Source of the DNA: Candidatus Binatia bacterium
GTDB lineage: Bacteria > Desulfobacterota_B > Binatia > UBA9968
Assembly: GCA_025922795.1 (NCBI GenBank)
Contig: JAICHC010000029.1
Location: 1 to 11,555 of the forward strand
DNA: 11,555 bases
Direction: 5' to 3'
Shown: positions 1 to 6,248 of the stretch, in pieces
How the letters are laid out: every line of letters begins with the position of its first letter
Numbering within the stretch: position 1 is the first letter of the stretch
The notes under the pieces: model-generated
What the model was told of the DNA's origin: nothing
What the model saw: the letters and a program-made list of their open reading frames with translations, nothing else
Databases searched by the model: none
Made by a program: the position numbers and the translations under genes

Positions 1-98
1 ACCGTTACATCGTTAATGAAAAAGGTCGGAACGTTATCACCGCACTGTTGGCCGCGCGTAACGCAAGCACCGAGAAACTCACAGCTTTGGCCGCGTGA
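1..98 (+). CDS. C-terminal tail of an unidentified protein, possible winged-helix end (partial)
   Basis: Reading from base 3, an open frame enters from the left edge and ends at TGA 96-98, giving 31 residues that start RYIVNEKGRNVITALLAARN and finish with a Leu/Ala-rich helix. The piece 'Y-x-V-x-x-K-G-R' followed by an Ala-rich amphipathic helix resembles the last beta-wing and helix of winged-helix DNA-binding domains. The tail of a transposon-associated protein is also possible. Only the end is visible, so no function is assigned. It converges on the dehydrogenase gene, with a perfect palindrome between them. Confidence 0.5.
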   Translation, partial: RYIVNEKGRNVITALLAARNASTEKLTALAA

Positions 99-142
99 TT
101 TGCGCAGATGGAGAAAATTTTCAAACATAGTAGTACGAAGTG

Positions 143-168
143 TAAGGGCGACCGGCCGGTCGCCCTTA
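143..168. terminator. Perfect 26-bp palindrome between convergent genes, probable bidirectional terminator or REP-like element
   Basis: Bases 143-155 (TAAGGGCGACCGG) are followed directly by their exact reverse complement at 156-168, giving a 13-bp arm with no spacer. In RNA this would form an 11-bp GC-rich stem with a CCGG-type tetraloop. It lies between a plus-strand gene ending at 98 and a minus-strand gene ending at 230, the expected place for a shared terminator. There is no clear U-tract on either side, so classic intrinsic termination is uncertain. GC-rich palindromes of this style also occur as dispersed intergenic repeats, so this could be one copy of a family. Confidence 0.6.
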
Positions 169-229
169 GGTCCGGATTCTTCGTGGGCTTCGTGCGCTTA
201 GTAGTAAATCGTATTTTGACGAGAAAACG

Positions 230-1206
230 CTAATGCGCTTTGCGGCGATTTTTTAACGCGTCCGGGTTGAGCGCGCGAGTGAGTTTGCCTTCCATATAGT
301 CGATAATATTGGTCACGGCATTCTCGGCGAAATGTTCGAAGCTCAAGTCGGTGGGCCAGCCGAGATGCGGCGCCAGCACGACGTTGTCGAGCGCGATCAA
401 CGGATGATCCCCCGGCAACGTTCTTCGACAAAGACATCCAAGGCCGCGCCGGCGATGGCATTTTCCTTCAATAGTTTCGTTAGGGCGATTTCGTCGACGA
501 TCGCGCCGCGCGCAGTGTTGACTAAGTAGGCCGAGTTCTTCATCAGGCGCAGGCGCTTTTCGTCGAGCAAGTTTCTACTTTCATCGGAAAGCGCCAGGTG
601 AACCGAGACGACGTCAGCCGTCATAAGAACGTTGTCTAACGGCATAAAGGTCACATCTGATTTTGCCGCGCGTTCCGAAGTGAGAGTAGGCCCCCAGGCG
701 ATGACCTTCATGCCGAAGGCGCGAGCGATGTGCGCAACTTCGGTGCCGATCCTGCCGAGGCCCAAGATCCCCAGCGTTTTGCCTTTGAGCACGTAGCCGA
801 GCACGAGCGGCCATTCACCCCGGCGCATGGCCCGGTCGCTTTGCGGGATGCGCCGCATGACTGCGAGCATCAAGCCGATGGTCAACTCCGTCGTGCTGTT
901 GCCGCCCGGTGCGAGGCTGACGACGACACCTCTCTTGGTCGCTGCGTCCAGGTCGACGTGGTAGGCGTGATTGCCGGTTTGGGAAATCAGTTCGAGATCG
1001 GGCAAGGCGGACAGCAGTGACGCGGTGAATCTCGTCCGCTCGCGCACGGGAATGATCGCTTGAGATCCCTTGAGCGCCTCGGCAACCGCGCCGTCCGACG
1101 GCAGCTTCTCGGTTAAGATTCGTACTTCGGCTTTTTGCCGAAGTCGGCGAATCGCTTCCGTAAGTTCGAACGCTCGCTGGTAGTCGTCGAGAACTGTGAC
1201 CCTCAT
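230..1206 (-). pseudogene. D-2-hydroxyacid dehydrogenase (NAD-dependent), interrupted by a one-base frameshift
   Basis: This is a member of the D-isomer-specific 2-hydroxyacid dehydrogenase family, which reversibly reduces 2-keto acids with NAD(P)H in the cytoplasm. The frame from ATG 1206 gives a Rossmann GxGxxG (G149, G151, G154 in LGILGLGRIG) and the catalytic Arg of NTARG (R233). It then reaches the DVFVEE motif with catalytic Glu (E262), derails into six unrelated residues and stops at TGA near 397. The rest of the protein continues in another frame from about 418 to TAG 230 and carries the catalytic His of APHLGW (H281 if repaired). Restoring one base (a G on the plus strand near 420) rebuilds the family's EEPLPGDHPL motif and a 325-residue protein of normal length. 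The base lost is beside, not inside, the five-C run at 409-413. The ATG overlaps the RidA stop as ATGA, so translation is coupled. A sequencing or assembly error is the main alternative to a true pseudogene. Confidence 0.88.
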
Positions 1207-1598
1207 CCTTGGATGACGGCGACCCCGGCGATCTCGATCAAATAATCTGGATGGGCGAGCCCTTTGACGATCACCAGCGTGCTCGTCGGAGGGTCTTTCT
1301 TATAAAGCCCCCGGCGCACCTCGTTATAACCTTCGCGATACTCCCGGTCGGTTATGTAAGTCGTGGTCATCACCAAATCATCGAGCGTGCCGCCCGCCTC
1401 TTCGAGAACGGCTTTGAGATTGGCGAAAACCTGCTTGGTTTGCGCTTTGATATCGCCCTTGCCCACCACATTGCCGGCTTGGTCCGACGCGGTTTGGCCG
1501 GCGACAAAAAGCAGCTTGCCGCCTTCGTTGAGAATGCCTTGGCTGTAGCGTGGCCTCGGGTCATTGAGAGTTTTCGGTTGAATCGTTTTGCGTGCCAT
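1203..1598 (-). CDS. RidA family (YjgF/YER057c/UK114) protein lacking the catalytic Arg
   Basis: The 131-residue product matches the Rid family in length and layout: an N-terminal YSQGI segment, FVAGQTASD, QVFANLKAVLEEAGGTLDDLV in the middle and the LIEIAGVAV strand near the end. Archetypal RidA enzymes hydrolyse reactive enamines and imines (for example 2-aminoacrylate) to keto acids plus ammonia, using an Arg equivalent to E. coli R105. Here the aligned position in PPTSTLVIV is Ser106, while the Glu equivalent to E120 (E122) is kept. It therefore belongs to a Rid subgroup without the archetypal deaminase residue, and its activity is unknown. The start is well supported: AGGAGG at 1608-1603 lies 4 nt before ATG 1598. 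The gene overlaps the dehydrogenase start by 4 nt and follows a binding-protein gene after 104 nt, suggesting that it handles a by-product of the imported compound. Confidence 0.92.
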   Translation of the reverse strand: MARKTIQPKTLNDPRPRYSQGILNEGGKLLFVAGQTASDQAGNVVGKGDIKAQTKQVFANLKAVLEEAGGTLDDLVMTTTYITDREYREGYNEVRRGLYKKDPPTSTLVIVKGLAHPDYLIEIAGVAVIQG

Positions 1599-1610
1599 GA
1601 AACCTCCTGT

Positions 1611-1625
1611 GGGTTGGTTGGTTGG
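1611..1625 (+). repeat. (GGTT)n run, two-tetrad G-quadruplex motif
   Basis: The plus strand reads GGGTTGGTTGGTTGG, four G-runs separated by TT loops, just upstream of the RidA ribosome binding site. This is the template strand for the minus-strand operon, so the mRNA carries the C-rich complement. Two-tetrad quadruplexes are weak, and formation is inferred only from the pattern. Confidence 0.4.
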
Positions 1626-1629
1626 AGCA

Positions 1630-1678
1630 GGAGTAGCGGAATACTGGTTCTGTTACCGGACCATCACCCCGTTACTCC
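1630..1678 (-). other. Imperfect intercistronic stem-loop between the binding-protein and RidA genes
   Basis: The arms GGAGTAGCGG (1630-1639) and CCGTTACTCC (1669-1678) are complementary at 9 of 10 positions across a 29-nt loop. Outer TTGGAG/CTCCAA segments could extend the pairing. In the minus-strand message it lies between the stop of the substrate-binding protein and the strong Shine-Dalgarno of RidA. It could act as an mRNA-stabilising or attenuating structure. No U-tract marks it as a terminator. Confidence 0.35.
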
Positions 1679-1696
1679 AACACTCCATCACTCCAA
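1673..1696. repeat. Three tandem copies of an 8-bp unit (NACTCCAW)
   Basis: TACTCCAA, CACTCCAT and CACTCCAA follow one another without gaps. The array sits in the 104-bp gap between the second binding protein and RidA and supplies one arm of the stem-loop described there. Such 8-bp arrays can vary in copy number by slippage. Confidence 0.55.
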
Positions 1697-1702
1697 TTTT
1701 TG

Positions 1703-2701
1703 TCACTTGGTTGGGTATCGTTTTGCCATCTGGTTAAAGAAACCTTCCTTCTCCAGTTCCTGCAGGAAGCTTAATTCGACGAACTGCTCGGGTTTGGCGC
1801 CTTTTGCTTCAGGCATCACCGGCGTCAGCATGTCCAGCATGAACTGAATTCCCTTGAGCGTCGGGTAAGGCTTTTGGGGAATCATCTTGATATAGCCTTC
1901 GTAGGAATCCTCAAGGACGGCAGGGTCGTTCGTGCGCATGTATTTTGCAAAGACCTTCTGGGCCTCCTGCTTGTTCGCGTAGACAAAATAGATCGCCTCG
2001 ACGAAACCTTTGAGTGCGTTTTTGACAGTCTCTCGGTTGGTCTTAATGTAACTTTTCGATGTGGCGAATCCGTTGCCCTGAACTTCGACGCCGAGATCGG
2101 CGATCTGCAAAAGCTCATTAAACCCGGCTTTCCGAGCCACCGGGGCCGCGGAAGAGCTGAAAAAAGTGGCGTCGATTTTTCCGGTCGACAAAGCGGCTAG
2201 GCGCTCGGCATCGGCGCCCGTTGGAATAAGCGCCAGATCCTTGGGATCGAACTTTAAATGTTTGATCAGAATCGTCGAGGCGTAATGGGTCGCGGAGCCA
2301 AAGCCGCTCACGCCTAGGGCCTTTCCCTTGAGCTGCTCCAGCTTGGTTATATTCGGACGGGCGAAGACGATCTGATCGTAGTTGTTTTCAACCGCGGCCA
2401 CGAGCACGAGATTGTGGCCGCGCAGGCTCGCTTGTACGACTGTGCCGATGTTGACGATCGGCGGGTCGCCCGCGACCAGTGCCTGGGTCGCCATTTGCCC
2501 GCCGCGCAGAAAGATCGGCTCGACCTCGAGGCCGTACTTGTTGAATAGACCCATTTCCTTCGCCACCCAGACGTTGGACTGGCGAAAGCTCAGGGACGGA
2601 TAACCGATACGGATTTTTTTCACGGTCTGGCCGTAAGCCAGGCCCGCGGCCTGACAGAAAGTCAACAAGCCGATCATTATTGCGAACAAGCGGATGCCCA
2701 T
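1703..2701 (-). CDS. ABC transporter substrate-binding protein, NMT1/SsuA/TauA-like (second of two)
   Basis: This is a periplasmic solute-binding protein for an importer of the nitrate/sulfonate/taurine/pyrimidine-precursor (NMT1/THI5-like) group. I start it at ATG 2701, giving 332 residues. There is a hydrophobic signal peptide MGIRLFAIMIGLLTFCQAAG ending near LAYG, and GAGG lies about 8 nt upstream. A start at 2788 would put 29 polar residues before the signal, which is unlikely. The mature part opens with KKIRIGYPSLSFRQSNVWVA, the usual first strand of the fold, followed by the GLFNKYGLEVE motif of type-II binding proteins and LEQLKGKALGVSGFGSATHY at the second ligand-cleft strand. The ligand cannot be told from sequence. 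It lies 93 nt downstream of a different binding protein of the same class and 104 nt upstream of RidA. Confidence 0.9.
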   Translation of the reverse strand: MGIRLFAIMIGLLTFCQAAGLAYGQTVKKIRIGYPSLSFRQSNVWVAKEMGLFNKYGLEVEPIFLRGGQMATQALVAGDPPIVNIGTVVQASLRGHNLVLVAAVENNYDQIVFARPNITKLEQLKGKALGVSGFGSATHYASTILIKHLKFDPKDLALIPTGADAERLAALSTGKIDATFFSSSAAPVARKAGFNELLQIADLGVEVQGNGFATSKSYIKTNRETVKNALKGFVEAIYFVYANKQEAQKVFAKYMRTNDPAVLEDSYEGYIKMIPQKPYPTLKGIQFMLDMLTPVMPEAKGAKPEQFVELSFLQELEKEGFFNQMAKRYPTK

Positions 2702-2719
2702 GAAACGCCTCACGAAGTT

Positions 2720-2780
2720 CGTTTGCCTGGAATCTGCCGTTTGCTTCTGGGTTTTAGTGGTCGCAAATCGCGAATCTGCG
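2720..2780. repeat. Short direct repeats and a small hairpin in the gap between the two binding-protein genes
   Basis: In the 93-bp gap 2702-2794 the plus strand has GAATCTGC at 2730-2737 and again at 2772-2779, and CGTTTGC at 2720-2726 and 2738-2744. CGCAAAT (2762-2768) and ATCTGCG (2774-2780) can form a 7-bp stem in the message with one G-U pair. No good promoter was seen. The repeats could be an operator, a processing site or chance. Confidence 0.3.
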
Positions 2781-2794
2781 GCGGACAATTGCGA

Positions 2795-3805
2795 TCATTT
2801 CAAGCCCAGTTGTTTTTTCGCCTCGTCGACGAACGAGGTGTCGATATATTCTGTGTACGACGGTACCTTCTTCCCCTTGTACATTCCGTCGGCGATCCTC
2901 AATTCCATGGTTTTTTTCATTCCGGCCTCGCTGACGTCACCGTTTTCCGAAAAGGGTTTGAATTCTTCGAGTACGTATTTGTAGTCGCTTTCGGCGATGT
3001 CCGGCTTGCTCTTGAGTATCTTCATGTGCAGGGCGATCGCTTTTTCCTTGTTCTTTGGGTCATAGAGCCACTTTGTAGCTTGGATAATACTCTTGAGATA
3101 TCTCACGGTTTCATCGCGGTGGGCCTTGAGGTAGTCGTTGTGCGCGAAAGTTGCGACGAACTGAATCGGACCGAGATAATCGTGCCAGACTGCCAGAGCG
3201 TTGTAACCTTCTTGCTTTGCGCGAATATTGAAAGGAGGCCCCATGAAGGTTGCTTGTACGGATCCGCCTTTCAATGCCGCGTAACGATCCGGCGAGGTGC
3301 CGACGACCAGCAGTTTGTAGTCGTTTTCCTTAAGCTTGAACGCCTCTTCCATGACTTCGTGCAGCATGAGGGTCGTGCCGCCGGTGAGGGAACTCACGCC
3401 AATGGTCTTTCCCTTGAGGTCAGCGCCGGATTTAATTTCGGGCCTTGCCATTAGATCATAGGGAATCTTCTCCAGCGATCCGCTAATTATCTTGACTTTG
3501 GCGCCTTTCTCGATCGCCGTAATGACATAATCAGGATTAATCCGTCCTACCGGAACCGTGTTGCTCAGTACCGCGCGGGTCGTGTTGGTTGCGCCGCGAA
3601 TGATGATTTCTTCAAAGTCGATGCCGTTCTTGTCGAAGAACTTTTGATCTTTGGCGACATAAATTGGCCAGCTCATCGCGGTTAGACCGCTTTGAACAAG
3701 CCGAAACTTTGACATCGCCTCGCCTGCGAACAGATGGGCTGGCAGCCATCCTATCGCAACCAGCACTAAAGCCGCAAAAACGCCTCTAGGATCCCATCTT
3801 TTCAT
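2795..3805 (-). CDS. ABC transporter substrate-binding protein, NMT1/SsuA/TauA-like (first of two)
   Basis: A 336-residue periplasmic binding protein of the same class as its downstream neighbour but clearly divergent from it. The signal peptide runs from MKRWDPRGVFAALVLVAIGW to a likely cleavage after LFA (residue 27). The mature chain starts with FRLVQSGLTAMSWPIYVAKD and FFDKNGIDFEEIIIRG, the type-II domain-1 pattern. SGADLKGKTIGVSSLTGGTT then marks the second lobe. GGAGGAGG at 3818-3811, 5 nt before ATG 3805, is a strong ribosome binding site. The gene follows the ATPase by 26 nt. It most likely feeds the permease pair encoded upstream, although either binding protein could do so. The ligand is unknown. 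Confidence 0.92.
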   Translation of the reverse strand: MKRWDPRGVFAALVLVAIGWLPAHLFAGEAMSKFRLVQSGLTAMSWPIYVAKDQKFFDKNGIDFEEIIIRGATNTTRAVLSNTVPVGRINPDYVITAIEKGAKVKIISGSLEKIPYDLMARPEIKSGADLKGKTIGVSSLTGGTTLMLHEVMEEAFKLKENDYKLLVVGTSPDRYAALKGGSVQATFMGPPFNIRAKQEGYNALAVWHDYLGPIQFVATFAHNDYLKAHRDETVRYLKSIIQATKWLYDPKNKEKAIALHMKILKSKPDIAESDYKYVLEEFKPFSENGDVSEAGMKKTMELRIADGMYKGKKVPSYTEYIDTSFVDEAKKQLGLK

Positions 3806-3831
3806 GATTCCCTCCTCCGAGTGTTAGATTG

Positions 3832-4632
3832 CTAAAGTTGGGCGAACCCGCCGGCGGCATTCACTTCTTCTTCGATCTGCTTCCAGACAATATTTTCCAA
3901 TTCCAAAAAGCGCGGATCCGAGCGCATTTCCATTTTTCTCGGTCGCGGCAGCGGCACCTGAAACTCCGAGCGGATCGTGCCGGGCCGGTGGCTGAAGACA
4001 ACGACCCGGTCGGAAAGCAGGATCGCTTCGGCGATCATGTGGGTGACAAAGATGACGGTCTTCTTGGTTTCGCGCCAGATTCGCAAGAGCTCGAGCTGCA
4101 TGAAATTGCGGGTCTGAGCATCGAGCGCGGCGAACGGTTCGTCCATCAGCAGAATGCGCGGATTGACCGCCAGGGCTCGCGCCAAGTTGACGCGCTGCTG
4201 CATGCCGCCCGACAGCTCGTGTGGATAGTGATTTTCGAAGCCGGAAAGGCCGACCAGCTCCAAATATTTGCGGGCGACATTTTCCGCTTCCTTGAGGGTC
4301 TGACCACGTCCCTCGAGCCCGAGCAAGACGTTTCTCAGGCTGGTGCGCCAGGGCAACAACGACGCGCCTTGAAAGACGAAGCCCATCACCAACTCGTGAT
4401 CCATCTGTTCCGCCGACTGGCCGTCGATCAAGATCTCGCCGGCGGTGCGAGGCATGAGACCGTTGATGACGCGCAACATGGTGGTCTTGCCGCAACCGCT
4501 CGGGCCGACGATGCTGACGAATTCGCCGTCGCGCAGCGACAAGTTTATATTTTTGAAAATTGTAAAGGGTTCGCGATTATCGCGCGGAATTTCTTTATGA
4601 AGATTTCTCAGCTCCAGTACCGACGCGGCCAT
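3832..4632 (-). CDS. ABC transporter ATP-binding protein, SsuB/TauB/NrtD-like
   Basis: This 266-residue nucleotide-binding subunit powers the importer from the cytoplasmic face. The elements appear in order: Walker A GPSGCGKTT (43-51), Q-loop Gln88 in FVFQGASLLPW, signature LSGGMQQ (140-146), Walker B LLMDEP (161-166) with Glu165, D-loop ALDAQT, and H-loop His198. The residues after the H-loop His are MIAEA rather than the usual D-x-x-EA of this subfamily, a small deviation that leaves the catalytic residues intact. GGGAGG at 4644-4639 precedes ATG 4632 by 6 nt and overlaps the stop of the permease gene, so the two are translated together. It is the only ATPase in the window for two permeases, so it probably serves both as a homodimer. 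Confidence 0.96.
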   Translation of the reverse strand: MAASVLELRNLHKEIPRDNREPFTIFKNINLSLRDGEFVSIVGPSGCGKTTMLRVINGLMPRTAGEILIDGQSAEQMDHELVMGFVFQGASLLPWRTSLRNVLLGLEGRGQTLKEAENVARKYLELVGLSGFENHYPHELSGGMQQRVNLARALAVNPRILLMDEPFAALDAQTRNFMQLELLRIWRETKKTVIFVTHMIAEAILLSDRVVVFSHRPGTIRSEFQVPLPRPRKMEMRSDPRFLELENIVWKQIEEEVNAAGGFAQL

Positions 4633-4634
4633 AC

Positions 4635-5417
4635 CTATCCTCCCTGCGATTGCTTTCCCCAGGGTGTCGCGTAGGTTTCGACTCGCCGGACGATTTCAAA
4701 GCCCAACATGCCCAATACCGCGAAGGAGGCAACGCCGACGAACAGAGTCGGGATATTCAAAGTCTGGCCCGCAAAGAACACCAGAAAGCCCAACCCTTCC
4801 GTGGCGCCGAACCACTCGGCGATGGCAACACCGGTCAACCCCCGACCGATCGACAAACGAATACCGGCGAGGATGAACGGCACGGACGCGGGCAGGAGAA
4901 TTTTCATGAAGAGCGCCCGTGAAGTGAGGCGAAAAGAGCGGGCGAGCTCGACATATTCGCGATTGACGACGCGCATCCCGTAGTAGGAGTTTATTAAAAC
5001 AGGAAAAAAACAGCCGAGAAAGACGATGGCGACCTTGGCGCCGCCGCCGATACCGAACCACAGCAGCAAGACCGGCGCAAATGCGATGCGTGGCGTGGTG
5101 TAAAGAGTGCTCATCCACGGATTGACGTAATCGCGCACGGTCGTGCTGAGCGCCATGATGAAGCCCAGAGGCACGCCGATGACAATAGCCAGGACGAAAC
5201 CGTAAAAAAAGATCCACGAGCTGGCGAAAAGATGGGGATAAAGCTCCCCGTTTACAAACAGCATGTCGTAAGCGGTCTGCACGACGACGACCGGAGAGAC
5301 CAAAAAAGTCGGATCGTTGACGACGTAAACGGCGAGAACATGCCACAACACCAGCCCAGCGATGACGGAGCCCAACTTCAATAGGTTTGATATGAGCTTA
5401 TCGGTTCGTTCGTTCAT
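4635..5417 (-). CDS. ABC transporter permease, SsuC/TauC-like (second of two)
   Basis: A 260-residue inner-membrane permease of the binding-protein-dependent importer family with about six predicted membrane segments (for example around 13-33, 66-90, 127-145 and 225-243). The EAA loop that docks on the ATPase is at about 154-194, with ELARSFRLTSRALFMKILLP followed by the conserved G-x-R (GIRLSIGRGL), and the family motif EWFGATEGLGFLV follows. ATG 5417 is fixed by an in-frame TGA two codons upstream, but no Shine-Dalgarno lies before it. The leader instead contains CCUCC, so initiation probably depends on coupling to the preceding permease, which ends 29 nt away. It ends 2 nt before the ATPase gene. 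It differs from the preceding permease, suggesting a heterodimeric channel. Confidence 0.94.
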   Translation of the reverse strand: MNERTDKLISNLLKLGSVIAGLVLWHVLAVYVVNDPTFLVSPVVVVQTAYDMLFVNGELYPHLFASSWIFFYGFVLAIVIGVPLGFIMALSTTVRDYVNPWMSTLYTTPRIAFAPVLLLWFGIGGGAKVAIVFLGCFFPVLINSYYGMRVVNREYVELARSFRLTSRALFMKILLPASVPFILAGIRLSIGRGLTGVAIAEWFGATEGLGFLVFFAGQTLNIPTLFVGVASFAVLGMLGFEIVRRVETYATPWGKQSQGG

Positions 5418-5446
5418 TGGTCACAGGAGGACTGTCGCTGCCGAGG

Positions 5447-6232
5447 CTACTCGGTGGACCATTCGGCGCTCTGGCGCCATGGCGCAAGGCGGCGCTCAAG
5501 ACGTTTAATCAAATTGAAGCTCAGCAGGCCCATGGCGGCGAGCAGAAAAACCGTGACGAAAAGTTTCGGACTGTCCCAAGTTTCAGAGGAATCCCGCAGT
5601 AGGTAGCCTAAACCGGCATTGGCCGCCAACAACTCGGCGACGATGACGCCCAACAGCGCGCGGCCGACGCCCAGGCGCATGCCGGTGATGATGTAGGGCA
5701 GCGCTCCGGGAAAGCGGATTTTATAGGTGGTTTCCCAGCCGCTCAAGCGCAGGGACTTGGCCAGCTCCAGCCAGACTGGATCGAGATTTTTTATGCCTGC
5801 CGCGGTATTTAAGATAATTGCGACTGCAGTGATTTTGAAGACAACGATGACTTTTGAAATCATGCCGATGCCGAACCAAATGATGATTAGCGGGACGATT
5901 GCGATGATCGGAATCGAGTAGAGCGTGGCGATCCACGGGTCCATGACTTCATCGAACCGTTTATACCTGCCCATGAAGTATCCGATGATGACGCCGATGA
6001 CACAGGCCGTGGTAAAGCCGCAGACGAACTCAAAGAGAGTCGCGGCGAAATGCTGATTAAGCTCGCCGCTAACCGCCAGATTCCAGAATGAGCGTAAGAC
6101 ACTGCTGGGCGGAGGAATAAGCAGATCGTTTTCGAGCAGGAGCCGGGCCAGTATTTCCCATAGAGCCAAGCCGCCGAAAATGGAGATCATGCCGCGTCGG
6201 AGTTCTTTTCGAGGCAAAATGTTCCGAGGCAA
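5447..6232 (-). CDS. ABC transporter permease, SsuC/TauC-like (first of two), TTG start
   Basis: A 261-residue inner-membrane permease with the family's membrane layout. The EAA loop spans about 153-193 (WLELAKSLRLSGWETTYKI, then GMRLGVGRALLGV), followed by AELLAANAGLGYLL. I begin it at TTG 6232 because AGAGGAG sits 7 nt upstream (6246-6240). The next candidate, ATG 6190, has no ribosome binding site and would cut off the charged N-terminus. The gene starts 16 nt after the large TPR-like protein, with its Shine-Dalgarno inside that gap, tying the transporter to the envelope genes. Its sequence is distinct from the second permease, so the pair probably forms an asymmetric pore. Substrate unknown; nitrate, sulfonate, taurine or pyrimidine precursors are the class options. 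Confidence 0.94.
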   Translation of the reverse strand: MPRNILPRKELRRGMISIFGGLALWEILARLLLENDLLIPPPSSVLRSFWNLAVSGELNQHFAATLFEFVCGFTTACVIGVIIGYFMGRYKRFDEVMDPWIATLYSIPIIAIVPLIIIWFGIGMISKVIVVFKITAVAIILNTAAGIKNLDPVWLELAKSLRLSGWETTYKIRFPGALPYIITGMRLGVGRALLGVIVAELLAANAGLGYLLRDSSETWDSPKLFVTVFLLAAMGLLSFNLIKRLERRLAPWRQSAEWSTE

Positions 6233-6239
6233 GTCGCTA

Positions 6240-6246
6240 CTCCTCT
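6240..6246 (-). promoter_or_regulatory. Shine-Dalgarno that decides the TTG start of the first permease
   Basis: AGAGGAG on the minus strand, 7 nt before TTG 6232, falls within the 16-nt gap after the TPR-like gene. It is the only good ribosome binding site near the permease start and fixes the rare TTG codon as the initiator. Confidence 0.7.
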
Positions 6247-6248
6247 AA

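Noticed and set aside
409..413. Homopolymer slippage as the cause of the frameshift
   Set aside because: Adding a base in the five-C run gives EERCRGDHPL, whereas adding one near 420 gives the family motif EEPLPGDHPL, so the lost base is outside the run.
1612..1696. CRISPR array or mobile-element end
   Set aside because: The repeats are only 4-8 bp with no spacers of uniform length, no terminal inverted repeats and no transposase nearby.
1209..1847. 212-codon plus-strand open frame
   Set aside because: It crosses the RidA gene, the intergenic gap and the end of the binding protein on the opposite strand, and has no recognisable motif.
2702..2788. Extended N-terminus of the second binding protein from 2788
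   Set aside because: It would place 29 polar residues before the signal peptide. The start at 2701 gives a normal signal and has GAGG upstream.
2723..3454. 243-codon plus-strand open frame
   Set aside because: It is antisense to the first binding protein, with Cys/Phe/Val-rich shadow composition and no motif.
3829..4674. 281-codon plus-strand open frame
   Set aside because: It is antisense to the ABC ATPase, whose Walker, signature and H-loop motifs are complete.
5417..5602. Small plus-strand frame beside an AGGAGG at 5426-5431
   Set aside because: The AGGAGG lies inside the frame rather than before its start, the frame is antisense to the permease end, and the product has no motif. The sequence is better read as the CCUCC leader on the minus strand.
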